From positions 1 to 15,143 of the forward strand of contig JABDPL010000301.1 in the NCBI GenBank assembly GCA_013042825.1: a DNA stretch of 15,143 bases. Reading direction: 5' to 3'. Below, piece by piece: positions 6,752 to 13,275 of this stretch. This stretch comes from Flavobacteriaceae bacterium (GTDB lineage Bacteria > Bacteroidota > Bacteroidia > Flavobacteriales > Flavobacteriaceae). The position numbers were made by a program, and so were the translations under genes. Below the pieces are notes generated by a model, which saw nothing but the letters and a program-made list of their open reading frames with translations, made no database searches and was not told the DNA's origin. Positions within the stretch are counted from its first letter, which is position 1. Every line of letters starts with the position of its first letter.

Positions 6752-7342
6752 TCAATTTGTTAAAACTATATTGTGTTTCTCTATTACCTTTCTGAGGTTG
6801 ATGAGCGCATAACGCATACGTCCCAGTGCCGTATTGATGCTAACTCCCGTATTCTCAGATATTTCCTTAAAGCTCATATCCTTGTACATTCGCATGATAA
6901 GCACCTGTTTCTGGTCTTCGGGCAACTCTTCTATCAAACGCCTGACATCTTCCTCAACCTGCGATTTTATCATTCTGTTCTCTACATTCATAGATGAATC
7001 ACGGATAACGGAAAAAATGTTGAACTCGTCTGTATTATCGAATTTTGGCATACGGTTGTTCTTCCTGAAGTGGTCGATAACCAAATTATGAGCAATACGC
7101 ATCACCCATGGTAAAAATTTACCCTCTTCATTGTATTTACCTAATTTCAAGGTGCGAATTACCTTGATAAAGGTATCCTGGAAGATGTCTTCGGTAACAT
7201 CGCGATCGTAAACCTTGGAATAAATAAAACTGTAGATCTTTTGCTTATGCCTCTGAATCAATTGGGCAAGTGCCTTTTCATCACCTTGAATGTAGCTGGA
7301 GACCAAAACAGCGTCGGGAATCAGTTCTCGTTTCATAATCAT
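6752..7342 (-). CDS. RNA polymerase sigma-70 family factor, ECF-like
   Basis: A 196-residue two-domain sigma factor. Sigma region 2 (about 22-95) includes DVTEDIFQDTFIKVIRTL (48-65) for core RNA polymerase binding and LPWVMRIAHNLVIDHFRK (77-94) for -10 recognition. Region 4 (about 130-186) includes LPEDQKQVLIMRMYKDMSFK (140-159) and the helix-turn-helix ISENTGVSINTALGRMRYAL (161-180). There is no region 1.2 or 3, as in ECF factors. Two ATGs are possible: 7342 (MIMKREL) or 7336 (MKRELIPDAVL); the latter matches how I remember the family starting. No anti-sigma gene is adjacent, unlike many ECF loci, which suggests control at expression level. The gene is divergent from uvrA and probably co-transcribed with the 47-residue ORF. 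Regulon unknown. Confidence 0.93.
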   Translation of the reverse strand: MIMKRELIPDAVLVSSYIQGDEKALAQLIQRHKQKIYSFIYSKVYDRDVTEDIFQDTFIKVIRTLKLGKYNEEGKFLPWVMRIAHNLVIDHFRKNNRMPKFDNTDEFNIFSVIRDSSMNVENRMIKSQVEEDVRRLIEELPEDQKQVLIMRMYKDMSFKEISENTGVSINTALGRMRYALINLRKVIEKHNIVLTN

Positions 7343-7369
7343 TACTTTTCGGGCAGTAATACAACTGCC
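7341..7369 (-). promoter_or_regulatory. Two mutually exclusive hairpins in the sigma-factor leader
   Basis: On the minus-strand transcript, GGCAGT (7369-7364) can pair with ACTGCC (7357-7352) around a 6-base loop. Alternatively ATTACT (7360-7355) can pair with AGTAAT (7346-7341) around an 8-base loop. The arms overlap at 7355-7357, so only one can form at a time, and the second covers the first two bases of the ATG at 7342. This geometry could switch access to the start. Both stems are only 6 bp, so chance is a real alternative. Confidence 0.3.
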
Positions 7370-7443
7370 ATTTGGGGTTCATTATAGAATTAAAGTAATG
7401 TTATGCTATAGGCTAATAGAGTAAAATGCTGTTTTGTTATGAT

Positions 7444-7475
7444 CAAATATAACAACAATCGTACCTATAAAACAA
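7444..7475 (-). promoter_or_regulatory. Candidate promoter of the sigma-factor gene
   Basis: On the minus strand a TTG at 7475-7473 is followed after 21 bases by TATATTTG at 7451-7444, a full match to the Bacteroidota -33 TTG and -7 TAnnTTTG pair with an accepted spacing. Transcription would start near 7437, giving a leader of about 95 bases that contains the two alternative hairpins. Confidence 0.55.
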
Positions 7476-7542
7476 GGTAAATCAACTTTTTTAACATAAA
7501 AATCCGCATTTCCGTGCATTTTTAAAGCTGAATTCTAAGTCG

Positions 7543-7550
7543 TATCTTTG
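7543..7550 (+). promoter_or_regulatory. Promoter -7 box (TATCTTTG) of uvrA
   Basis: TATCTTTG matches TAnnTTTG exactly, placing the transcription start near 7557, about 12 bases ahead of the ATG at 7569. The -33 region has a T-run (7519-7523) rather than a clear TTG. The last three bases of the box are the in-frame TTG that could be mistaken for the uvrA start; a start codon inside the -7 element would not be transcribed. Confidence 0.65.
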
Positions 7551-7568
7551 CAGAATTATTCGCCCAAA

Positions 7569-10364
7569 ATGACCGTAATTACTGACATTTCCAGAGTTGA
7601 TCCTAAGAAAAACATCATCATTAAGGGTGCAAAACTGCACAACCTCAAGGATATAGATGTCGTAATTCCCAGAAATAAGCTCGTTGTAATCACCGGACTA
7701 TCCGGTTCCGGTAAATCGAGTTTAGCTTTTGATACCCTATATGCCGAGGGTCAAAGACGTTATGTAGAGAGTCTGTCGAGTTATGCAAGGCAATTCCTGG
7801 GCCGGCTGAACAAACCAAAAGTCGATTATATTAAAGGCATAGCACCAGCTATTGCAATTGAACAAAAAGTAAATTCGACCAACCCGAGGTCAACCGTCGG
7901 TACTACAACCGAAATTTATGATTACCTCAAGTTATTGTACGCAAGGGTTGGCCGAACCTTTTCGCCTCGTTCGGGTGAAGAGGTTAAAAAGGATACGGTA
8001 AGCGATGTTCTTGAATATGTAAAATCGTTTGAAGAACGCACCAAATTGCTTTTGCTCGCCCCGATTCATCTCGAGGAAGGCCGGGCGATGGAGGATAAGC
8101 TAAAGGTGCTTCAACAACAGGGTTACGCCAGGCTCAAGATAAATAATACCGTAATTCGCATCGATGAAGCAGAAACCCTGAGTGAAACCATTAACTCGAT
8201 TCATCTTGTTGTCGACCGGATTATCGTTCAGGAAGACGAAGATTTTTACAATCGTCTGGCCGATGCCGTACAAACCGCATTCTTTGAAGGAAAGGGTGAT
8301 TGTCTCATAGAGACTTTGGATTCCGAAAGGGTCATGGCCTTCAGTAATCGATTTGAACGAGACGGCTTGAAATTTCTCGAACCTAATATTCATCTGTTCA
8401 GTTTTAATAATCCCTATGGTGCCTGTCCGAAATGCGAGGGATACGGTGATATCATCGGGATTGATGAAGCTTTGGTTATCCCGAATACAGCGCTTTCGGT
8501 CTATGAAAATGCGATTTTTCCATGGCGGGGCGAAAGTATGAGCTGGTACAGAGACCAACTTGTCAATAGTGCTCATAAATTCGATTTTCCGATTCACAGA
8601 CCATATTTTGAGCTTTCAGAAGAACAAAAACAATTGATCTGGGATGGAAACGAACATTTCGAAGGGCTTAATCAATTCTTTACCGAATTAGAGTCGAAAG
8701 CCTATAAAATTCAGAATAGGGTAATGCTTTCAAGATACAGAGGGAAAACCAAGTGCTCGCTGTGTCATGGCCGACGTCTCAGGGAGGAGGCAAACTTTGT
8801 AAAAATCGGTAATGCAACCATCACAGATCTGGTCGATATGCCAATTGACAAACTCATGGGGTTCTTTAAACAGCTGGAGCTAAACGATTACCAGCAAAAT
8901 GTGTCGGGTCGCCTGCTCAAGGAAATCACATCCCGACTGTTATTCCTGTCGAATGTAGGCTTGTCTTACCTAACCTTGAACCGTAAATCGAACAGTCTTT
9001 CCGGAGGCGAAAGTCAGCGCATCAATCTGGCAACCTCGTTGGGCAGTAGTCTTGTAGGATCGATGTATATCCTTGATGAACCTAGCATTGGGTTACACCC
9101 GAAAGATACGGAACGCCTGATCGGTGTACTCAAATCCTTGCGCGATCTGGGTAATACGGTTATTGTTGTTGAGCATGATGAAGACATTATGGCTGCTGCA
9201 GATGAGATCATTGACATTGGTCCTGAAGCAGGCACAAACGGCGGCAAAATAGTTGCCCAGGGAGAATATCAGGATATTCTGATCTCAGATTCGCTTACAG
9301 CAAATTATCTGAATGGCCAGTTAGAAATAGAGGTGCCGGATAGCAGGAGAGCATCTGAAAATTATATCGACATCAAAGGTGCACGTGAACATAACCTAAA
9401 GAACATCGATGTCAGATTCCCATTGAATATGCTGACCGTTGTTACCGGGGTATCGGGAAGCGGAAAGAGTACGTTGGTAAAAAAGATCCTCTATCCTGCC
9501 CTGATGAAAGCGATTGGTGGATACGGCGATAAACCCGGTCAATTTTCAGCCATTGAAGGCAAATTCGAAAAAATAAAATTCATCGAATTTGTCGATCAAA
9601 ATCCTATTGGGAGGTCCTCAAGATCAAATCCGGTCACCTATATAAAAGCTTATGACGAGATCCGGAGTTTATACTCCAGGCAAAAAATAAGCCAAATACG
9701 CGGGTACAAAGCGAAACACTTTTCTTTTAATGTTGATGGTGGTCGCTGTGAAATCTGCAAAGGTGAAGGTGAGGTAACCATCGAAATGCAGTTCATGGCC
9801 GACGTGCATCTCGAATGTGAGAACTGCAAGGGCAAACGCTTTAAAAGGGATATTCTTGAAGTAATCTTCGAAGGCAAAACCATCGATAACATCCTCAATA
9901 TGACCATCGATAATGCAATTGCGTTCTTCGATGAGCACAACCAATCCAAGATCAAGAATCGCCTGCAACCGCTGCAGGATGTGGGACTTGGTTACGTTAA
10001 ACTCGGACAAAGCTCTTCAACACTATCGGGAGGTGAGGCACAGCGTATTAAACTGGCCTCTTTCCTGGTAAAAGGTTCTTCATCCGATAAAGGTTTGTTT
10101 ATCTTTGATGAACCCACTACGGGCTTGCATTTTCACGATATAAAAAAACTGTTGAAATCCTTTGAGGCACTAATCGCGAAGGGCCACTCCATAATCGTGA
10201 TCGAACACAATACCGAATTGATAAAATGTGCCGATCATATCATTGATCTCGGCCCGGAGGGCGGTGAAAAAGGGGGACAACTTCTGGCCTTTGGAACGCC
10301 GGAGGAGGTTGCGAAAATGAGCCAATCATATACCGGTTCCTATCTCTCGAAAAAGCTGGGGTAA
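7569..10364 (+). CDS. uvrA: Excinuclease ABC subunit A
   Basis: UvrA is the DNA-damage sensor of nucleotide excision repair; a dimer works with UvrB to find helix-distorting lesions. From ATG 7569 it has 931 residues, normal for the family. Two ABC-type ATPase modules are present. The first has Walker A GLSGSGKS at 43-50 and signature LSGGESQR at 477-484. The second has Walker A GVSGSGKST at 627-635 and signature LSGGEAQR at 819-826. Zinc-binding cysteine pairs are at 286/289 with 396/399, and 727/730 with 750/753. Walker B segments read LDEPSIGLHP and FDEPTTGLHF. An in-frame TTG at 7548 would add seven residues but lies in the -7 box, so ATG 7569 is preferred. No SOS-type operator was recognised. 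Confidence 0.97.
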   Translation: MTVITDISRVDPKKNIIIKGAKLHNLKDIDVVIPRNKLVVITGLSGSGKSSLAFDTLYAEGQRRYVESLSSYARQFLGRLNKPKVDYIKGIAPAIAIEQKVNSTNPRSTVGTTTEIYDYLKLLYARVGRTFSPRSGEEVKKDTVSDVLEYVKSFEERTKLLLLAPIHLEEGRAMEDKLKVLQQQGYARLKINNTVIRIDEAETLSETINSIHLVVDRIIVQEDEDFYNRLADAVQTAFFEGKGDCLIETLDSERVMAFSNRFERDGLKFLEPNIHLFSFNNPYGACPKCEGYGDIIGIDEALVIPNTALSVYENAIFPWRGESMSWYRDQLVNSAHKFDFPIHRPYFELSEEQKQLIWDGNEHFEGLNQFFTELESKAYKIQNRVMLSRYRGKTKCSLCHGRRLREEANFVKIGNATITDLVDMPIDKLMGFFKQLELNDYQQNVSGRLLKEITSRLLFLSNVGLSYLTLNRKSNSLSGGESQRINLATSLGSSLVGSMYILDEPSIGLHPKDTERLIGVLKSLRDLGNTVIVVEHDEDIMAAADEIIDIGPEAGTNGGKIVAQGEYQDILISDSLTANYLNGQLEIEVPDSRRASENYIDIKGAREHNLKNIDVRFPLNMLTVVTGVSGSGKSTLVKKILYPALMKAIGGYGDKPGQFSAIEGKFEKIKFIEFVDQNPIGRSSRSNPVTYIKAYDEIRSLYSRQKISQIRGYKAKHFSFNVDGGRCEICKGEGEVTIEMQFMADVHLECENCKGKRFKRDILEVIFEGKTIDNILNMTIDNAIAFFDEHNQSKIKNRLQPLQDVGLGYVKLGQSSSTLSGGEAQRIKLASFLVKGSSSDKGLFIFDEPTTGLHFHDIKKLLKSFEALIAKGHSIIVIEHNTELIKCADHIIDLGPEGGEKGGQLLAFGTPEEVAKMSQSYTGSYLSKKLG

Positions 10365-10404
10365 CCATTCCAGTTTAAAACCGTTAATAAGTTGAATTGG
10401 AATT

Positions 10405-10419
10405 CCTTCTGAATGAAGG
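10405..10419 (+). terminator. Weak hairpin downstream of uvrA
   Basis: CCTTC (10405-10409) pairs with GAAGG (10415-10419) around TGAAT, extendable by a G-T and a T-A pair. No T-run follows, only TTAAATCC. It is the only candidate terminator I see in the 115 bases between uvrA and the next gene. It could equally be a regulatory or chance element. Confidence 0.25.
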
Positions 10420-10479
10420 GATTAAATCCTATATTTAATTTCTCCCTGGACGATTTTATCAATCTTTTAAATCTATACT

Positions 10480-11175
10480 ATGAAAATCATCAAATTTTTG
10501 CTAATGCTGGGCTTAGCTACTAATTTCACCTTCGCGCAAGTTGATTGCCGGACATTCGTTCCAACGGAAAAAGGGACGAAATGGGTATATTCAAACTATA
10601 AAGGGAAAAATGACAAATTCGAGGGCAAAATTGAATACGAGGTCCTGGATAAAGTTGTCGATGGCAACGATGTAACCTTCAAAATCGGAACCACCACCTT
10701 CGATAAGAAAAATAAGGAACTGTTTAACAGTTCCTACGAGGCCAAATGTGTAGATGGGATATTCGAACTGGATATGGCGTTTAAAATGGATGGAGGCCAA
10801 CTTGCGGCCTACAAAGATATGAATGTGGATATTGATGCCTCAGATTTTGAATTACCTGACCTGGATGCCACTCCGGGCACCACATTGGAAGATGGTTCAC
10901 TAACCGTAAGAGTCGCCGCCGCAGGTGGACTGAACATCAATATGACTGTTAATATCACGGAAAGAAAAGTTGAGGGACGGGAACAACTGACAACACCGGC
11001 CGGAACTTTTGACTGCATCGTCATTTTGCAAAAAGTGAGCACGAAGATGTTATTGAAAACAGTTGGATATTCCAAAGAATGGTATGCTGAGGGGATCGGA
11101 CTTGTAAAATCGGAATCCTTCAACAAAAACATGAAACTGCTCGTTTGGGGGCAGATAACCTCTCTAAGCCTTTAA
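10480..11175 (+). CDS. Secreted TapB-like / DUF3108-like protein
   Basis: The 231-residue protein starts with a clear signal peptide (MKIIKFLLMLGLATNFTFAQ), with the FAQ-type cleavage site common in Bacteroidota, so the mature part is periplasmic or exported. The mature region opens with CRTFVPTEKGTKWVYSNYKG (23-42). Its C-terminal half shows the pattern I associate with the DUF3108-like/TapB family: TTPAGTFDCIVI (171-182) then EWYAEGIGLVKSES (200-213). These are beta-rich proteins of unclear biochemical role. Two cysteines in the mature chain (23 and 90) could form a disulfide, with a third at 179. A TATATTTA at 10430-10437 is a one-mismatch -7 candidate. The gene converges on the DUF3667 gene and their stop codons overlap by four bases. 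Confidence 0.8.
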   Translation: MKIIKFLLMLGLATNFTFAQVDCRTFVPTEKGTKWVYSNYKGKNDKFEGKIEYEVLDKVVDGNDVTFKIGTTTFDKKNKELFNSSYEAKCVDGIFELDMAFKMDGGQLAAYKDMNVDIDASDFELPDLDATPGTTLEDGSLTVRVAAAGGLNINMTVNITERKVEGREQLTTPAGTFDCIVILQKVSTKMLLKTVGYSKEWYAEGIGLVKSESFNKNMKLLVWGQITSLSL

Positions 11176-12227
11176 TAAAAGAAGAAGGAAGCAGCCATCA
11201 TCACGCCCAGTGCCAGGGGCAGGATAAACAGCATGTACATGAATGTGATCACTCCCGATTTAATAAAACTCAGGATGAAGCCCTGCTGATAGAAATGCCG
11301 CACAGCAAGGACCAGGTAGAAGAAGGTGGATAACATTATCAACCAGTCAACCCAACCCGGGATATCGATGAAATAATTCACCCCTAGTATTAAACTCATC
11401 ACTATAAACAGGAAGGAGAAAAAGTAAAAACTAAAAACAAGGTGATGCGAGAACCGTCCTCTTCTCCAGTAAAATAACTTCAGCAGTATAGCGAATATGG
11501 GTAATAATATAAACAAGGCTATGGGTACGCTATCGAAAAAGGCTTGCAGTATTCCTCCCCCACTGTTTTTCTGAAACTTAAGCATTTGCTGGTAAAAGCG
11601 TCTTGCAAAAAATCCGGCATCCTCCTTCATTCCCATCGCTTTAAGAATTTCTGGTTCAGGAGCATCAATTGATATGAGAGAATCCACTTTTTCCTTATCA
11701 TAATCGAAGGTTAATCCTGGCGAATTGTTGTTGCCATCAACCATAATCGAGTCCAATTCCTTCAACTCTTCATCGGTCATACCCGTTATAACCTGGTTTT
11801 TTTTCAGGGTCTTGCTCAATTCCTTCGCCGCCAGAGAATCCAGCGGTTTGGTATCTATGCTCATTACGGCCTCACTTTTAAATCCCTGTTCCAGCGCCTT
11901 GTCTACGTTGGTATTATATTCCCGGGCTTTAAATGAAAAAATAAAAAAGAATATTACCGAAACAAAAAGATAATATTGAGCTGGATGCAGATATAACAAT
12001 CGTTTCCCGCTAACGAATTGCCGGGCCACGTAACCGGGCCTGAACATCAATGGAAAGAAACTCCTGAAGAAGCGGGCGTCAAATGAAAAATAGTTGCTAA
12101 TGGTATTGTAGAATAACAGCCCGATGGTCAGATCGTCCTTGGCCTGTTGTCCGCAGTGTGGGCAAAACTTGAATTCCTCATCGAATTCCTGGTTGCAATT
12201 CTTACACTGTTCGGTTTGTTCAGACAT
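11172..12227 (-). CDS. DUF3667-type zinc-ribbon membrane protein
   Basis: A 351-residue inner-membrane protein. An N-terminal zinc ribbon is formed by Cys8, Cys11, Cys22 and Cys25 (CKNC and CPHC). The following block YNTISNYFSFDARFFRSFFP (40-59), then MFRPGYVARQFVSGKRLLYLHPAQYYLF (61-88), is the hallmark of DUF3667, a family frequent in Bacteroidota and of unknown function. Predicted membrane segments are about 83-98, 235-252, 262-283, 291-308 and 324-349. Between the first and second lies a soluble, charged loop of about 135 residues with several acidic LxSLxxxD-like stretches. The stop codon shares the TTAA at 11172-11175 with the convergent upstream gene. The ribbon may bind a protein partner or metal in the cytoplasm; that is inference only. 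Confidence 0.88.
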   Translation of the reverse strand: MSEQTEQCKNCNQEFDEEFKFCPHCGQQAKDDLTIGLLFYNTISNYFSFDARFFRSFFPLMFRPGYVARQFVSGKRLLYLHPAQYYLFVSVIFFFIFSFKAREYNTNVDKALEQGFKSEAVMSIDTKPLDSLAAKELSKTLKKNQVITGMTDEELKELDSIMVDGNNNSPGLTFDYDKEKVDSLISIDAPEPEILKAMGMKEDAGFFARRFYQQMLKFQKNSGGGILQAFFDSVPIALFILLPIFAILLKLFYWRRGRFSHHLVFSFYFFSFLFIVMSLILGVNYFIDIPGWVDWLIMLSTFFYLVLAVRHFYQQGFILSFIKSGVITFMYMLFILPLALGVMMAASFFFY

Positions 12228-12396
12228 TGTCGATGGTTGATGAACTAAAATTATGAAAAATTTATGGATTTGATTTTCAATTTATATTATTGACTATCAA
12301 TACTTTATAAATCTTGGCATGATAAATGGAACGAGCTTGTTATAGCGTAAGCCGAAAAGCTAAAAATGAGTAGGCAAGATCTTAAATTGTATTACT

Positions 12397-13098
12397 ATGA
12401 AAAAAGTGACTTTGATTATTGCATTGGTGGTCATAGGAATGATCCCCGCAACCGCAGCTGAGAAGCATTCAGATGTTGATGGTAAGGATTTAAGGATTAC
12501 GAAACGCTATCGTTATACGCAACCTATAATGTTCGTGGAGCGTGGTGTGGAATTCCTGATCTTTCCCAGTGGTGAATTCGATTTTAATACAGAGTTGATA
12601 GGTAACCCACTAAATGACGATTTTTACTACCGAGGGAATAATTCCAGGAGAAGCAGTATCAACAGAACATTCGGTGCCCCGGGTCGTCACCTTGGTTATA
12701 ACTACAATGGTGGAACCCTGATCTTGCATGACCGCTTCGGAAGGGTCAGGCGAATAGGTAATGTCTTTATTAACTACGACCGTTTTGGACGAGTGAAACG
12801 TATCGGTTCGGTCTATATGCGATACAGACGAGGATTACTGAAACAGGTTGGTGGCTTAACCATTCAGTATAACCGTTGGGGTGACATTATTGGTACCCAT
12901 GGATTTGTAAATTTCAATAACCAGCATTGTGGTATCTGTGGACAAATGGGTTGCACAACAGATCATTTTCACAACCATTGGGAAAATGTCTGGGATGAAG
13001 ATTGGAATGATTTTGACGATGACTATTACTACTATAGAAATAAGGATGGAAAGTTGAAAAAGCGTAAGAAGATGAGAAAATTCGATTATGATGATTAA
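12397..13098 (+). CDS. Exported repeat protein A: four YDxFGR repeats, Cys/His cluster, acidic Tyr-rich tail
   Basis: I do not know a function for this 233-residue protein. A signal peptide (MKKVTLIIALVVIGMIPATA, about 1-20) predicts export. The block MFVERGVEFLIFPSGEFDFN (45-64) is shared with the next gene. Residues 111-173 hold four tandem units: HDRFGRVRRIGNVFIN, YDRFGRVKRIGSVYMR, a 15-residue YRRGLLKQVGGLTIQ and YNRWGDIIGTHGFVNF. The pattern of alternating hydrophobic residues suggests stacked beta strands. A cluster of Cys178, Cys181, Cys186 and His177, 190, 192 and 194 follows and could bind metal or form disulfides. The end is rich in Trp, Asp and Tyr (WENVWDEDWNDFDDDYYYYR, 195-214), then turns basic. 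The YDxxGR core resembles RHS/YD repeats, but the unit is shorter. It is followed by a terminator-like hairpin. Confidence 0.85.
   Translation: MKKVTLIIALVVIGMIPATAAEKHSDVDGKDLRITKRYRYTQPIMFVERGVEFLIFPSGEFDFNTELIGNPLNDDFYYRGNNSRRSSINRTFGAPGRHLGYNYNGGTLILHDRFGRVRRIGNVFINYDRFGRVKRIGSVYMRYRRGLLKQVGGLTIQYNRWGDIIGTHGFVNFNNQHCGICGQMGCTTDHFHNHWENVWDEDWNDFDDDYYYYRNKDGKLKKRKKMRKFDYDD
12727..12915 (+). repeat. Four tandem 16-residue-unit coding repeats in protein A
   Basis: The units begin at 12727, 12775, 12823 and 12868, three of 48 bases and one of 45. The protein consensus is Y-D/N-R-F-G-R-V/I-x-x-I/V-G-x-V/L-x-I/V-x. The first two units are nearly identical in protein, yet their DNA differs at many third positions, so the duplication is old and the protein pattern is under selection. 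Confidence 0.85.
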
Positions 13099-13140
13099 TC
13101 GCCTGTCCTTATGATTTTGAGTTGATTTGAATTGGTTGAT

Positions 13141-13165
13141 AGCCCGCTCTGTTATGGAGCGGGCT
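13141..13165 (+). terminator. GC-rich hairpin, probable terminator of gene A
   Basis: AGCCCGCTC (13141-13149) pairs perfectly with GAGCGGGCT (13157-13165) around a 7-base loop, 43 bases after the stop codon. Only a weak T-rich tail (TTCCGTT) follows, so termination may be incomplete and allow some read-through into the paralogous gene downstream. Confidence 0.7.
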
Positions 13166-13218
13166 TCCGTTAATGGAAGATTATATAATTGATTTATAAT
13201 AAGTTAGTTCATTCATTA

Positions 13219-13226
13219 TATTTTTG
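13219..13226 (+). promoter_or_regulatory. Promoter -7 box (TATTTTTG) of gene B
   Basis: TATTTTTG matches TAnnTTTG and would place transcription start near 13233, about 43 bases before the ATG at 13276. A TTTA at 13193-13196 is the only -33 candidate at plausible spacing. The box lies downstream of the in-frame TTG at 13189, which argues against that TTG as a start. Confidence 0.5.
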
Positions 13227-13275
13227 GCACGCTGTTTGTTTATACATTATTGAACCAATTTTAAAACGAACAGTT

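Noticed and set aside
8100..8597. A 165-codon open frame on the minus strand
   Set aside because: Shadow of uvrA, which is beyond doubt in the other strand.
12111..12227. Possible double zinc-finger transcription factor from the CxxC pairs at the start of the minus-strand gene
   Set aside because: The single four-cysteine ribbon is followed by the DUF3667 motif block and membrane helices, so it is not a DNA-binding regulator.
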